From positions 992,001 to 1,056,000 of the forward strand of contig JASANH010000138.1 of assembly GCA_030248295.1 (NCBI GenBank): DNA of 64,000 bases. The letters run 5' to 3'. Shown here in pieces: positions 44,150 through 56,552 of the stretch. Position 1 is the first letter of the stretch. Each line of letters begins with the position of its first letter. The notes under the pieces are model-generated. The model was given only the letters and a program-made list of their open reading frames with translations. It did no database searches and had not been told where the DNA came from. The position numbers and the translations under genes were made by a program. The stretch is from Mesodorylaimus sp. YZB2_4 (lineage: Eukaryota; Nematoda; Enoplea; Dorylaimida; Dorylaimidae).

Positions 44150-44400
44150 AGGTTTTTCGCCGCCATTCGGGCACCGTTTGACGGATTTCGATGAAATTTG
44201 ACCCCAGCATGCGGGACATGGTACCCGAGAACTCTACGATGGGATTTCGCGATATTTCGATCGGTTCGGGAGATATCGATCGAAAACGACTGATAAAGTG
44301 TGGACCCCGTACTGTAGAATATGAGTCCGCAAGTTTGACCAGTGAAGCGCATCATCTTACTGTAGTGTAAAAGGGGCGGGCAGCACACGCCAGATTACGT
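44150..44400. other. Unassigned GC-balanced block, possibly repeat-derived
   Basis: The block contains short internal palindromes such as TTTCGATCGG and GATATCGATCGAAA. No second copy was found in the window. No gene is supported here. Confidence 0.25.
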
Positions 44401-44739
44401 GCGCCAGAACGGTGTGCGCCGTAGCGTTAGTAAACCGTCGTCTCGGTTCTGTCGTAATTGCGAACGCTGTTCCAACCCCACCTTTTGATTTTTTGCTCCG
44501 CTTCCCCTGAATAACGGCCTTCGTATCTCGGCCTATAAATAAAAATGTCGAGCCTGCAGTCATTTCATTTTTCGCTCTGCCATTTTGATTCTGGGTCTTC
44601 GAGATGCCCGTGGACAGTTTGAATTTCCGGCCCAAAACACTGTACCATGATTCGACTTCGAATTTCTCGCCCAAGTTGAAACAACTGTGTTGTCCGCGAA
44701 GCCGGCCTGACACCCGCTTCATACTCAGAGTCCATGCAG

Positions 44740-44815
44740 AGGCCCAGCAGGGATGACATTGCAACCAGGCCACAGTGGCACGACGGGAGTTCGAGTCCCA
44801 CTCGGGCTGAATTTT
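44740..44815 (+). mobile_element. tRNA-like SINE head
   Basis: GGGAGTTCGAGTCCCACTCG is a good pol III B box closing a stem. Upstream CAACCAGGCCACAGTGGCA may be an A-box remnant. It is not a functional tRNA, since no full cloverleaf could be drawn. Confidence 0.4.
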
Positions 44816-45157
44816 TGCGTGCAATTTTATTTGCTGAGTTGCTGTAAATTGATCGAGTACAGGACACTGCACAGGAGCTGAGACGTTTTACAATCAAACA
44901 GCAGTATCTAAACATGCATTAGCGGAAAACGTGCATCGACTGTGTGGTCCCTGTCGCTTGTCGAATGACAGAGATCATATCCGATATATGCTGGTGCCGT
45001 GGAGGCGAAGGTCAATTAGACTACTGAGCCAAACCAAACGCTCATAATATGCACTGTACGGGCTCGATGTACAGTAAGTATGTGGCACAGTTATATAAGA
45101 CCGTATGGTACACATGGGCACACCTAAAGTGCACATTACTTGAGGATAGCAGTATAA

Positions 45158-46328
45158 CTACGAGCTGAAGGATGTGCTTTCCTCACTTTCCTGTGACCCA
45201 GACTCGATCGCAGTGTGCTTACTGTCATCAGAATCTGTGACATCGACTACCAATAAGTCACTCTGCACATCTTGATGGGCGCCTTGGCCACTCTTAACAT
45301 GTACGTTATCAGCCAGGCATTTGACGACACTTCGATGAGCACAGGCGCAGGTCCGATTCTTGGACAGGTCCAAGATGATGTCTTTGAGTCCGCTAAGTTT
45401 GTTGATGAGTTCTCGATTCCTCGCTTCCAGCATGCCTATGCGTGTTTCCAAACTACGAATGTAATTCTGCTTCTCTTCGCGACAGTTTTTTGCTGCGATT
45501 CTGAAATGGATGATGATGTGGTAGGGAGGCTGACTCATTTGGACACGTCACTCTCGGAAGGTGGGAACACCCTAACAAAGACTGAGGTCACCTTTGCCAT
45601 GCGCTGCATCTCACAATGACATGCCTCCTTATCACCTTACCTGATTGGCACCCTTATAGTCCTGACCACGCCCATTCATTATTCTACTCCCACTCGCCTA
45701 TTGGGTCCAAGATAGAAAATGGGCAGAACACGAAGGAAGAGCAAACCAGTCCAGACTGGTTCTGTCGGCAACGTCAGCAGCCTAAAAACTTTGGACTAGA
45801 CTCGACGAGGCATGCAAGAACCCCGCATTCCCAATAATCCCAGCCTGTGTCCACGACCCCTCAATTACATTGTACACACCTATTCTTCTCCCGGCGATCC
45901 TCCTTCTTTCTCACATCACGCGACACACCACCGCCGCCTCGACCATCGAGTCCGAAAGCGTACTGCGAATAGGTCCGCCTGTACTTCCCATGTTGGACAG
46001 CGGCTGCCACGTGAGACGGCATCCTGACAGAGTCACCCCCACTCGATCCCGTCATTGACGGTCGGACGATGGTGAGGCAGTTACTCGGAGGCGTTCTTTC
46101 TACATCAGCTGACCTGGAACCATAAATGGCCAGGTAGCTCGGTGGTGGTGGTCTGGCCGCTGCGGGGCACAACGGTGATACAGCCATCGGCGCCCCATTC
46201 AGGATCAGCGATTTGTCCATAGCCTCACGATCAGCAGTGCCTCGTTCGGATCGCACATCCGCTGCTACGACTGCAGCAAACATAAAACGCGAGCCAGGCC
46301 TCGGATTTCTTTCGCCAATCTTTGCCAT
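45158..46328 (-). CDS. bZIP transcription factor (CREB/ATF-like)
   Basis: Exons are 46328-45880 and 45500-45158, giving 263 residues if the first in-frame ATG of exon 1 is used; an upstream exon is possible. The N-terminal half is Pro/Ala/Ser-rich with no known domain. The bZIP spans about residues 136-190: the basic region VRKKEDRREKNR joins across the intron to IAAKNCREEKQNY and shows the signature NxxAAxxCR. A five-heptad zipper follows with Leu at every seventh position (SLETRIGMLEARNRELINKL and on). CREB-family proteins usually have Arg/Lys where this has EE after CR. It should bind DNA as a dimer in the nucleus. The C-terminus is acidic and Ser-rich (possible phosphorylation). Confidence 0.8.
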
Positions 46329-46892
46329 TCGTGAGCGAATCCAGTTTTGCCATTACCTTTTCTACTTTGCTGCTGATGTTGTGTGACGAGAGCGCGGGAT
46401 CCTGCTGACGTATACGGCAGTAACGCGGAGGGCGTATCCCGACTTCGCTCTGTACATCTTGTGATTGAGTCGAGATGAATTACCTCGCCCGTTCCTCCCC
46501 AAAGCCAACGCTCTCCTGGAATCCGTTACGCCCATATTCATAGTCATTCAGTCTCTAATAAACAACTCAAAGTCATTACCTCTACCAAGAGGCCAAACAG
46601 CAGTTTTTTATCTCTTACAGCACTGTACGCAAACACTCCATCCAATTCTCTCCCCTCTTTGTCTCATTTCAAATTATCAACGTCACATAATCAGTGCCAG
46701 AAAATACTGAATAACAAAACATGGATCAAATTACTCATATTGACGCAAAGAAAAATCAACGTTTAGGCAAAAACCAAACATTTCGACGTTCCTTTCCTCC
46801 TTGATAACTGCAAGACTCACTTTAAGACATCACATCTCCCAAAAAAAATTTTTAACCCCTCCCCTCAAAAAAGAAAACCGCCTGTTCCAATT
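46329..46892. other. Gap between bZIP and MRG15 genes
   Basis: Both neighbours are on the minus strand. No further exon was recognised, although a 5' exon of the bZIP gene could lie here. Confidence 0.4.
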
Positions 46893-48848
46893 TTATGCCG
46901 AAAAAGCTTTACGTTGATATTCGGGAGGCGGCGTGTAATAATCGTCGACGCTAAACAAGCTCGCCTTATTCTTGGACAAGAATTTCAAAAATTCTTGAAT
47001 CCAACCCAAAACCAAGTCAATGCTTTTCTGATCCAGGTCGCTGTAAGCCAGCATTTTTCCGATACGAACGAACAAACGTAGCAAATGCGGGAAACCGTAA
47101 TAGGACGACATACCAGTGCGTTGCTTTGAACCTGTTCCGTCGTCAGCCGAAGTGGTATCCTCGTTTTCGTCTTGTTGCTGTTTCTCCAATAGCTCGTTGT
47201 ACTGAGGACGTTCGAATTTGTACAGCAGATGTACCCCACACATCTCGTTAAAGTATTCTCGAATTCCGTTAACAGTTTCTCGAATGTGCCTAAAAATAAA
47301 ACAGATGCGTTGACCGCAGCCAAGACATTCAATCGCCGTCTACAGTCATGATACTTACGCTTGCTTCGCACTGCTAACACCTTTTTGGTTAAGCTTGAAT
47401 CTGCTGTAATCGCTCAAAATGTCTTCGACCGTTTTCGTGGACGGCAGCTTGGTCAATTTGGACTGATTTACCACCAAATCATGGTCGTTGACGATCAGTT
47501 CCTTCAAATCCTCTGGTATCTTCACCTGCACTTCCTGGCGAGTGCGAAACTGCTCGAACGACTCGACGCCTGGTGCCGGATTCGCAGTATCGCTTGGAGT
47601 AGCTGTTCCACTAACAGCCAGTGGTTGCACGGCTGCAGCCACTGAACTGGGAGCTGTCACGCGGCCCCGTTTACGCTTTGGCTCCGACGATGCTGGAGTT
47701 TCTGGTTGTATTTCGCTACTCAGCGTTTCAGCAGCCGGTGTATTAGCAGCACTTGCCCCGCTTTTTGTTTTCCCGCCAGCTTTGCGTTTAGTTGAACCGG
47801 TCGCACTCACTTGACCAGTGGTCGATGTCGAGGCAACACTGGCGCCACCATCAACAGACGGAGTCGACGCTCGGCTTTCCACTTCCAAACCTCCGCCTCC
47901 AGCACTTTCGCCAACACTTATACCGCCACTCGTTTTCGTCGAAGAACCATCGAACGGAGTAGACGGCCCCGATGATCCACCTACAATAGAATTCATCGTT
48001 CAATTTAGAACCAACTGTTCCGTCATCAAGAGCTGCTACGATAAATATGGTTGGCCTTCCGAATGTCAGGGGTCGGGTAGGCACCCATCACCCTACATAG
48101 TCCCTACCCTACACAAAGGTCTCCTGAGCCAAAACCTGCTGGATTGGCTAGGGTGATGCCGCGGGGAGTTTAGGTTTCCGCATTAAGACTCAGGGCAGCA
48201 ACAGACCGTTTCTAGTAGTCAAAGACTGGTCAGACATCAACCCAGCGGTTTTGTAGGTATTGTTATGCTATTATGCTTTTCGCCCGCCACCAATGGCCTG
48301 CTGAAGTCTCAAAGCACGGATTATTAGTAAAGATAACTTCCTAGCTCCAGACGTCCCAGTAGCTTCACCGCAGGCTACTTCTTTACCATGCATTCATACC
48401 TATGCTTCACCATATTTTGGTTTTTTAGCACTGAACGGGGTACATAGATGACAGAGAAAACTACCATATTCCGCATCAACCTGAACTCACCTTTCGACTT
48501 TCCGCTGGTTGAAGCTTTTGATTTTCCCGATGGCGTACTCGTTTCGCCAGCACTGCCACTTTGAGATCCTCGACTGCGATGACTTCCCGTTTTCCCGCCG
48601 GTGCTAGCAACTTTGGTTGCCAGCTCTTGTTGTTTCTTGACGTTTTCTTCAGTGAACTCGTACAAACGTTCGTCAGTGACCCATTCGTCCCATCGGCTAT
48701 TCCATCCTTGATAGTGAACAAGAAACTGCGCTTCTCCTGTATCGTTGGTTTTCATATCCAGAATCTTCGCTTCGTACATCATTCCTTGATGATCGCAGAG
48801 AACTTTGTCGTTGGTCGAGTAGGGTTTCGACGGTGGCGGTTTCGCCAT
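46893..48848 (-). CDS. MRG15/MORF4L1-like chromodomain protein
   Basis: Exons are 48848-48491, 47980-47359 and 47289-46893, giving 458 residues. Residues 1-85 form the chromo barrel domain: KVLCDHQGMMYEAKIL, FLVHYQGWNSRWDEWV. A long Ser/Thr/Gly/Ala-rich linker (about 90-265) carries basic patches (KRKAGGK, PKRKRGR). The MRG domain fills about 280-458, with KIPEDLKELIVNDHD, VREYF-like IREYFNEMCGVHLLYKFERP and a conserved end SVDDYYTPPPEYQRKAF. MRG15 reads methylated H3K36 and is a subunit of histone acetyltransferase and deacetylase complexes. The mammalian protein has about 320-360 residues; the extra length here is in the linker. Confidence 0.93.
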
Positions 48849-50794
48849 GATTTGCGATTAGAGTAGGCCAATAGCCTCTAACAAGAATTTGAAAGATGAG
48901 AGAATAATAAAAATGCAGAAAAATGTAACTTGAAAGAATTTCCAATGTCTATACTGTTTACGTTTACGAACAAAGAAATTAGCAAAAAATGGGGGATTCC
49001 CGCAAAAAGCACAAAATTTTATCCTGTGAGGAAAATAAAGTTTCAGTTAACAAAATTTAAATTTTTGTAATAACGGACAAACTGTGCAAACAATGCAAAA
49101 TTTCACTCAAACTGCTGCTTAAAAACCTTATTTTTGCGGCATAAGATCCTCAAAAAATGAATTTTATTGGTTTGACCGTCCGTCTGAGTCTTAAACTTGC
49201 AAAAACAGATTTTTCTTGGACTTAAATCGTGCATGTGCGCGACACGGCTAACAGTATCATTCCTCCTTGCGAGCAATGTTGCGATGGACGGCTGTCGTGC
49301 GACATCGCATACCAGGTTTGGGATCAAATATATTGCATAATGCAACGATAAAATTTTCAGTATTGAACAGTATTGCGCTTAGTTTGTATCAGTTTAATTG
49401 AGCACTGCCTTAGCAAGGTGGCGTATCTACGGCGGAAGTGTTTCAAGTCGACCATTGAGTCCTGAGCATCCAGTGATTGCTGTGCCGTCAAAACGTGCGC
49501 TCGCTGCGGTTCCTCAGAAAAGTGGCTGCCGCTATGTGATTTGGCTTCCAGTAAGGATTGCTGAGAGAATGGAACGAAGAGGCAGAAGCCCTGTGCTGGT
49601 ATGCGCTGCATGGATGGCACGGCATTGCTCAATGCTGTGCTATCCATGCACGCTTACTGCACGAATGCAATGCTTACTGCACCATATTACGAAATTAGGA
49701 CGGTAAAATGGCGCATAATATCACCCCATGATCCAATGCTGCATACAGCAAGAGTAACACGGCGTGATAAAAAGGGAAGAAAAGGTTTCCAACAAGGTAC
49801 ATCGCACCAATGCCTACTTGCAGTTGTCTTGCCATCCTATCTGCTTTCACTGACACTCCTGTCATGCTGTCACGAAAATCACTCGTTCCAGAGGAGAACA
49901 GCCGAGTACTGTATGCTGCTCCCTTTTTAAGGACCTTCCCACGTTGCATTCGAGTACACCAGCCAATATACTAGTGCTCGTCTCAAACCGACTTCATTGG
50001 CTTTTCAGGTTGATTTTACGAAGCTCATGGTACTGTGGCTAACAGTGAATTTCAATATGAAGCGTTTATCGTCCTATTTGTGTCGATTGTGACAGTGCAA
50101 AAAAGCCGCCGAATGAGCGTAATCCAAAAAAATCAAAAAATGAACTCCAGAACCTCCGGATGTTTTTAGTCGCTCTGGAGAATTGTCAGGGGACTGATTT
50201 TATTATATTTTTGGAACTTCTTTTGCTAAGACCGCATAGCCTCGGACTATTGGATCAAAGAGTGGGCTCGGGTGAGTCAACTCGCCTCACCAATATGTTT
50301 CACACACAGCCCCTGAAAACGCAAATGGACCTGCAGATTAAACGATTTCATCGTGATTTTGATCCGTAATGGCGCAACAGCGTTTGCGACTTCGTCGACT
50401 AATGATGGGCCTTCGAAAATACGTATACCTTGTCAGAAAAGCAAACTGAGGTAGTGCTATCATGTCATTGCTCTCAGAGGCACTGCAATCAGGTGATTAC
50501 CTAAATGTAATATTATCCCAGGCGCCATCGCTCCAGCTGCGCCCTGTTTGCCAGCAAGAAATAATCTGCCTCAGACATCTTATCATTCGTGTATTCAGAA
50601 TAATGCGGGCCCTCAAATCAAACGATGGAGAGACGGCCTCGTCTGACAAGCCCCCATGCCCGTCAAACATTCCCGCTTGTTCCAATCCGAGTAGCCATGA
50701 TCAGGGATCAGCCTGTACATAGTAATAATTTCCTGCAGCTGGTTTGTTATTTCCTGCCAAGTGCCATTTGTTTCGTTGTTCGCCAAAAACGTGC
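48849..50794. other. Gene-free stretch
   Basis: This is AT-rich upstream DNA of MRG15 followed by sequence with scattered frames on both strands. A short CTTACTGCAC motif repeats near 49650-49680. No gene is supported. Confidence 0.4.
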
Positions 50795-50825
50795 TCTTTC
50801 ATATGCCTGCTTCGCATATGAAAGA
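50795..50825. repeat. Perfect hairpin upstream of the MAGUK gene
   Basis: TCTTTCATATGC and GCATATGAAAGA are exact reverse complements around a 7-base loop, 144 bases before the start codon at 50969. It might lie in the promoter or 5' UTR. Confidence 0.6.
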
Positions 50826-50968
50826 AACAAGTTTTGGTCTTGCATGTGGAACGGTAATTTTTTTGTTGGCCGTGCCGCGCACTATTCTGGATTAGCATTT
50901 GTTGACTTGGTTAATTTTGCGTTGTTCGTCGTGGCAATTTCTGTTTTTTTCTTATTGAGCGGAGAGCA

Positions 50969-53174
50969 ATGGCGGATAACTGCAGTGCAGTAGATAGGGA
51001 AAATGTGGGCGAGTATGTAACAGATGACAGCAATGGCGACGTGACGGCGACAACATTGTCAATATTGAACGTGAGGGACTTTTGCAACAATTTAACGCAA
51101 TCGCTTTCAAAGGAGTTGTTAAATAACGGCAATGGTGTAAATGGAACGGGAATCGAACGGCGTCAATTAGGTACACTCCTTGATCGACCCGACTTCCAAG
51201 CTCTGTTACGCTTGCATAAGCTGGTTAGCGCTCATCGAACGAGAAATGTTCAGCCAACGGACTCGGACGCCATTTTCTTATTGGACGAAATAATTCGCAC
51301 CGTTTTTGACGACGGCGCTAAATCGGCATCCAATAATGCGAGTCCGACGGGGACAAATTCTCGCAAAAGTTCAGCGTCTAATGCAAACTTTGTCGAGGAA
51401 TTGCGACGTTTGTTGGACAACACGCACGTTCGATCTTTGCTTAATGCCCACGATCGAGTTGCTCGAAAAGAATTCGAACCGTGCTTGCCCGAAGTACCGT
51501 ACGAGGTGGACGAGGATGAAGGATGCGCCGTGAAGATCGTGAGGCTGGTGAAAAACAATGAACCGTTAGGAGCGACTATAAAGGTAGGGCGCTGCTATTG
51601 CCGCTGGGTTCCTGGAAGTTTCGATCAGCTGGGAGCAGTACTCTTATTTCCAAACTGTGCGGTTTCTTATCAATCCTTCTTTGTAGCAACTTGAAGGCAG
51701 CGGCGATCTGGTCATAGCGCGTATCATGCATGGTGGAGCGGCAGATCGTAGTGGTTGTATCCAGGTTGGCGATCGAGTAGTAGAGGTCAATGGAGTCAAT
51801 GTTATCGGCAAGCAACCGAGTGACGTAGTCAAACTGTTATCAACTACTGGCGCCTGTGGAACAGTCACATTCAAGGTGACGCTGCTGTGTTTTATTCCTT
51901 CCTTAAAACTACATGATCCCATTGATGTTTAGCTGATTCCTACCGCTTCCTCTTCGAATCATGGTCATGTCAACGCTTCGACAAATTCTGGAAGCACTCT
52001 CACATCTTCGGCTGACATATCGTCGCCGGAAGGTCGCATTCGTGTACGGGCTCTGTTCGATTATCAGCCAAGCGTAGATCATTTGAATCCTTGTCCAGAA
52101 GCTGGCGTTGCATTCAAACGGGGTGACATTTTGCTGGTAGTCGATGCGAATGATTCATTTTGGTGGCAAGCCAAGTTGGAGCAAGATCCTATCGGCCGTG
52201 TCGGCTTGATTCCAAGCAAACAGCTTCAGGAAAAACGTATCGCCTACCAGCAACAGCAGAAGCAGCAGTCCCCTGGTTCAGAAAAGAGTTCCCTTAGTGG
52301 AGGCGGCGGAAGACGTAGTTCTGTTGGGAGCCGCAAAGTCAGGTAAGCCTGCATGTCTGGTTGAATGTCAACACTACATTTTTGTTGCCTGGTAGCCGTA
52401 TTTTACTTCCCTTCTGCTTACTTATCTCACGTATCATATTTTCCCATTTTCAGACGAATCATGTATGAAACAAGGTCGGCCGATGACTACGAGCGTGACG
52501 AATTGAAAACATATGAAGAGGTGGCCCGCTTATATCCACGTCCCGATCTGCGACGTCCAATCGTATTGATAGGAGCACCCGGTGTTGGCCGAAATGAATT
52601 GAAAAGGAGATTGATCCTGATGGCACCTGATCGATTCAGTACAACCGTCCCGCATACTAGTCGTCCAGCGAAACATGGCGAGACTTCTGGCGTGGAATAT
52701 CATTTCACTAGTCGTTCACAAATGGAGCAGTGGGCTCGCGAAGGAAGATTTATTGAATTCGGGGAGTACAAAGGAAATCTGTATGGCACAACTATCGATT
52801 CCGTCCGATCAGTTCTAGCGATGGGTCGAGTGTGCGTCTTAAATCCTCATCCGCAAGCGATAAGGATTCTGCGGTCGCCCGAACTGAAACCGTATATCGT
52901 GTATGTTCGACCGCCGCCCTTTCAAACTTTGAAAGCGACCAGACAATCGCAACGTGTACGCAGCACATTCGATGCGACCTACAGCCGAGGCTTCACTGAC
53001 GAGGAGTTGGAGCGTATGTTGGACAGTGCTAAACGACTGGAACGAGCATACGGGCCCTACTTCGATTATGTCTTGATTAACGAACATTTGGAAACAGCAT
53101 TCAAGGAGCTGCTCGACGCATTGGCCAGACAGGAAACACAGCCTCAGTGGGTTCCGATCGCTTGGGTGCGATGA
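50969..53174 (+). CDS. MAGUK scaffold, PALS1/MPP5/Stardust type
   Basis: Exons are 50969-51583, 51687-51875, 51933-52342 and 52454-53174, giving 644 residues. Order: possible L27N (about 30-90); L27C (about 143-175, VEELRRLLDNTHVRSLLNAH); PDZ (about 190-272, with VKIVRLVKNNEPLGATI, HGGAADRSGCIQVGDRVVEV and the LIP that starts the PALS1 linker); SH3 (about 303-375, VRALFDYQP, then FWWQAKLEQDPIGRVGLIPS); a Gln/Ser-rich hook; and a guanylate-kinase domain (about 435-640; PIVLIGAPGVGRNELKRRL, VPHTSRPAKHGE, GVEYHF, IEFGEYKGNLYGT). The GK lacks several catalytic features, as MAGUK GK domains do, and is a binding module. PALS1 joins the Crumbs complex at the apical membrane of epithelia. Its stop lies 416 bp from the convergent DEG/ENaC gene. 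Confidence 0.93.
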
Positions 53175-53590
53175 TTAGCGGCAGCTATTGGGACAGAATA
53201 ACAATGTAATAGCAAAGAGAAGAAGAGCTTTTTGTGTATATTTTTTAAAAGTTCATTTGTATTGGTAGGGTTTACTTACGTTGTCTTATTTGGTAGTTCA
53301 ATGTACATGCTAGTGCTTATGCCATGCTGATAAATGTACAATCAATCATCACTGTCATTGTTATTTTTGGTGCTGGAATGTTTTTCTGCTTTCCTGTTTC
53401 GCTTTCTGTTGTATGGACTGGCGTTTATGGCCGGTTGTCCGCATCTTCCATGTTATTACTGTTTTGGGTTGTATGTGCTGTTTCTTGGTTGGTTCTTGCT
53501 AACGACCTGGATATGTTATTGAAGGGTGTGGGGATGACTTGACCCACCACATGTTTTATTGCTGTACACGGATCACACGAAGTAGCTGTA

Positions 53591-55668
53591 TCAAATTTGG
53601 TTATGCCTCTTGATTGCCTTAACGCGCGTTCTGGCCAGGTCGCCTGCGTGCGTGAGGACGCTTCGGAGAGCGTAGCATATGTAAACGATGGCTTGGAATA
53701 TGCCGATCAGGCTGAGCCCAGTCCACACGCCGAGGGTGCCTCCTGCAAGAAGGGCAATGGAAGTATGCTAGGTGATGAGATACAGTAGGTCTTACCAATA
53801 TTGCTGATGAGGTCCTCCAAGGAGACCCGCATGACTCGTTCGACCACCTTGTACTCCTTTGATTCGTAGAACAGTTCGATGAAAACGAGCTGACTGACTT
53901 GGTCTTGAGTCAGGTTTCTACCTTGACCCAGCGCAGCTCGGTTGAGATAGCTGGTGAAGGATTCGAGTTTGGTATGGGCTGGAAACGGGGCTGAGGATAC
54001 CTCGGTCAGTACCACTTGGTGCTCGCACGGATCTCGGCACTGATCAAAACAATCGGTCAGGTTGAAACCTGTTGGGAGAGCGCTTTTAGTCTTCCTGGAT
54101 GTGTTTCTGGAAAGAATAATAGTAGTAAGTAGCGACTGGGCAGGTGATAACGGACGCTGGTGATAGACTCTTACATCTCCCTTTGGCAAATGTCTTCCGC
54201 AGTCTCGTTGCATTTACTCGTATTGACCAAGAGTGGTACGGAGGATTTCATGGAGACGCAGCGGCAGGTCTCCAAGGCAAATTCCGTAAAGCAATCTTGG
54301 CGACACAAGGTCCGAGATGAGTAGCCTGAAAGGAGCTAGGTGTCCACGTGCTCTATAGGACGGGAATGCGAGCATGCGCTTACTCGTGTTCAACCACTTG
54401 TACTCGAACTTTGTGACGCAAGGGGGTTTGGGAGTGTGGAATCGAAAAGTATAAGGTCTTCTGGCCGCTGTTCGATGCAGCTCGACTTTCATGCTGATCA
54501 GAAGATGCGTACCAGAACCGGCCAGAATGGGTTTACTGAACTTGTCGCTTTCTTCACCATTAAAGTGGATGTAGAGCTTGAATCCCGATGTGAGCTTGTC
54601 GCGATAGAGGACTTTGTCGTAGTAGTCATAGGTTCTGGGATTGAGCAGTAACTGGATGCCTGATTCGTAGCCTGAGAACACCATTGCAGAGTAGGGCTGC
54701 ATGGGCATAGAAGCTGTCGGCATCAATCATGATTTAGTGTGAAAGGGTGGCAAGTGCTAGCGATGTGCTGTGGCATCAGTGATCATTTACTCTGTGGTTC
54801 ATGGGCGGATAATGGTAGCAGGAAGCTCCTCTGGCACCCGCCCCCCGGGTACAGCAGTAGGCCGTGAACTATAGCCAGCTTTAGGCGACGTGAGAGGCCC
54901 CGCAAATCTTACCTGGGTTATAGTACTCGTTGTTGAGAGATCGAATGGCCGTCAAATTCATGACAAAACAGCCCTGATTGCTCGATGGCATTCCAAAATG
55001 TGTACAATCGCAATGTACGTATGCAGTGAAGCCCTTATTCGTGTTGCAATCAAGTGCTGTCTGTTGGCATATGTCGTACCACGATTCCTGGTAAAGCGGG
55101 CAATGTACAGTTGCATAGTTCCACCTCGATTGGTGGCAAAGCGTATCTCAAGCTACCGTCAATTCTCCCATCCTGGTCTTACCTCAAAGGAAAGTGCTCC
55201 ACTCAAAATCTTGTCTCGGATAGCTTCTGTTTTCTTTTCGAGATCAGTTTCGGGGGAGTCAGTCAGGAATTGATGATGGAATCGTAGCCCGTATTCTTGA
55301 TAGCTCAGATAAGCAATATCATAGGGGTCGTATTCTTTACCACTCCAGCTTCTAACATCGAGCTCGCTACTGTAACAAATGGTGACATCGGGCCACTGCA
55401 TAACGTAACCAGGAGGGGTCACCCTGTACACGTTGGTCACCCACTGCTCCTCGAACGCGTAGTCCATAATGAAGTCAATGCTCTGATTCAACGCGAGGAT
55501 ACATCCAGTTATGATCACTGCCAACCAGACGGATTTGGCAATTTTGTTTTTGGTTCTATAGAAGTCTTGCACGCCGTGATAAGGGGTCAGCTGACACCAG
55601 GTTGCGAAGGTTGACGATGTTGTGCCAGTGTCCATGCTGAGAATCGGGCAAGGATCCGGGTCGATCAT
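53591..55668 (-). CDS. DEG/ENaC (degenerin) sodium channel subunit
   Basis: Exons are 55668-55183, 55087-54913, 54713-54384, 54325-54175, 54106-53796 and 53742-53591, giving 534 residues; a second ATG at 55635 could be the start. The N-terminal part has YHGVQDFYRTKNKIAKSVW (the conserved HG gating motif) before TM1 (VWLAVIITGCILALNQ). The large ectodomain is Cys-rich: CDCTHFGMP, SGFKLYIH (the usual post-finger strand), CRQDCFTEFALETCRC and CFDQCRDPCEHQ. The pre-TM2 region reads GGTLGVWTGLSLIGIFQA with the selectivity-filter GxS (GLS). The C-terminal tail is short. It is an amiloride-sensitive-type Na channel; roles in the family include touch, proton and peptide sensing. The acceptor of exon 2 was chosen because the alternative gives a stop. 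Confidence 0.9.
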
Positions 55669-56552
55669 CCAAATGAATCTGCTACCTTTACTCTACCCTC
55701 TGTCAAACACGAAACAGGAAAGGAACAAAAGGTCCTTTGTAACAAGGGCCTCTCTGTAGTGTTTGTATAATTGATCAGGTTCAGAGTCTTGTCATAGAGC
55801 GCTCAAGAAAAACCTAAACCTTGTCCTTTGTCAGGCTTCTGGTGGAAGCTTTGAAGAATCGAAATCAGTCCGGTGAGAGCATGCTTCACTGTGTTGGCGG
55901 AATGGTAGGGTCCGTCGTAGGCTCGCAACTAGGTATTATTGATGGATGACGTCAATCGGAGTATTTTAGCGAAACGTGCGTGCATGTCACAAGTAGGGCA
56001 TTTGATATGGTCGTACTGTACTGAATAAAGCCAGCCAATCGGTGCGTCGATCTTACGAAATCTTTGACAATGCGATCAGTTGAGGGAATGCACCAACGTC
56101 TCTAGCATTTGCTTGCCCTGTTACATCGATCCTTCTAATCGTACGACCTACGAATACGTCTAGTGCAGGGTCTGGGTGCGCTCAAAGCTAAAGCAAAGTT
56201 TTGTAAGTACGGTACGGCCATATGCCGAATCGTGATATATTTCACATACTGTATTCGTCAGGGTAACATAGGCTTACAGTATCGTACTGCCAAAATGGCG
56301 AACGAGCACAGGATGCGATAGCATATTCATTCAAGGATGGTACGCCCAGCGTGTTCTCTGGCAAAGATAGTGAAATGGAGCAGACATAATCGCGCACAGC
56401 AAACATACGACGTGCAGCAGGCAAGCGCACAAAACGGTCATGACCACATGCATAAAACATCATGCTAATGTGCAAGCTTCCATCCATCTGACCATGCAGA
56501 CGCGTGTCAATCATTCATCGATTCTGAGGTACTAATGAACATCACTGGCTCA
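55669..56552. other. Gap between channel and receptor genes
   Basis: No gene was seen. A frame at 56242-56514 has no features to support it. Confidence 0.4.

Noticed and set aside
44357-44915. Frames of 171 and 116 codons on the minus strand
   Set aside because: They run across a tRNA-like repeat head, overlap each other in different frames and show no domain or splice logic.
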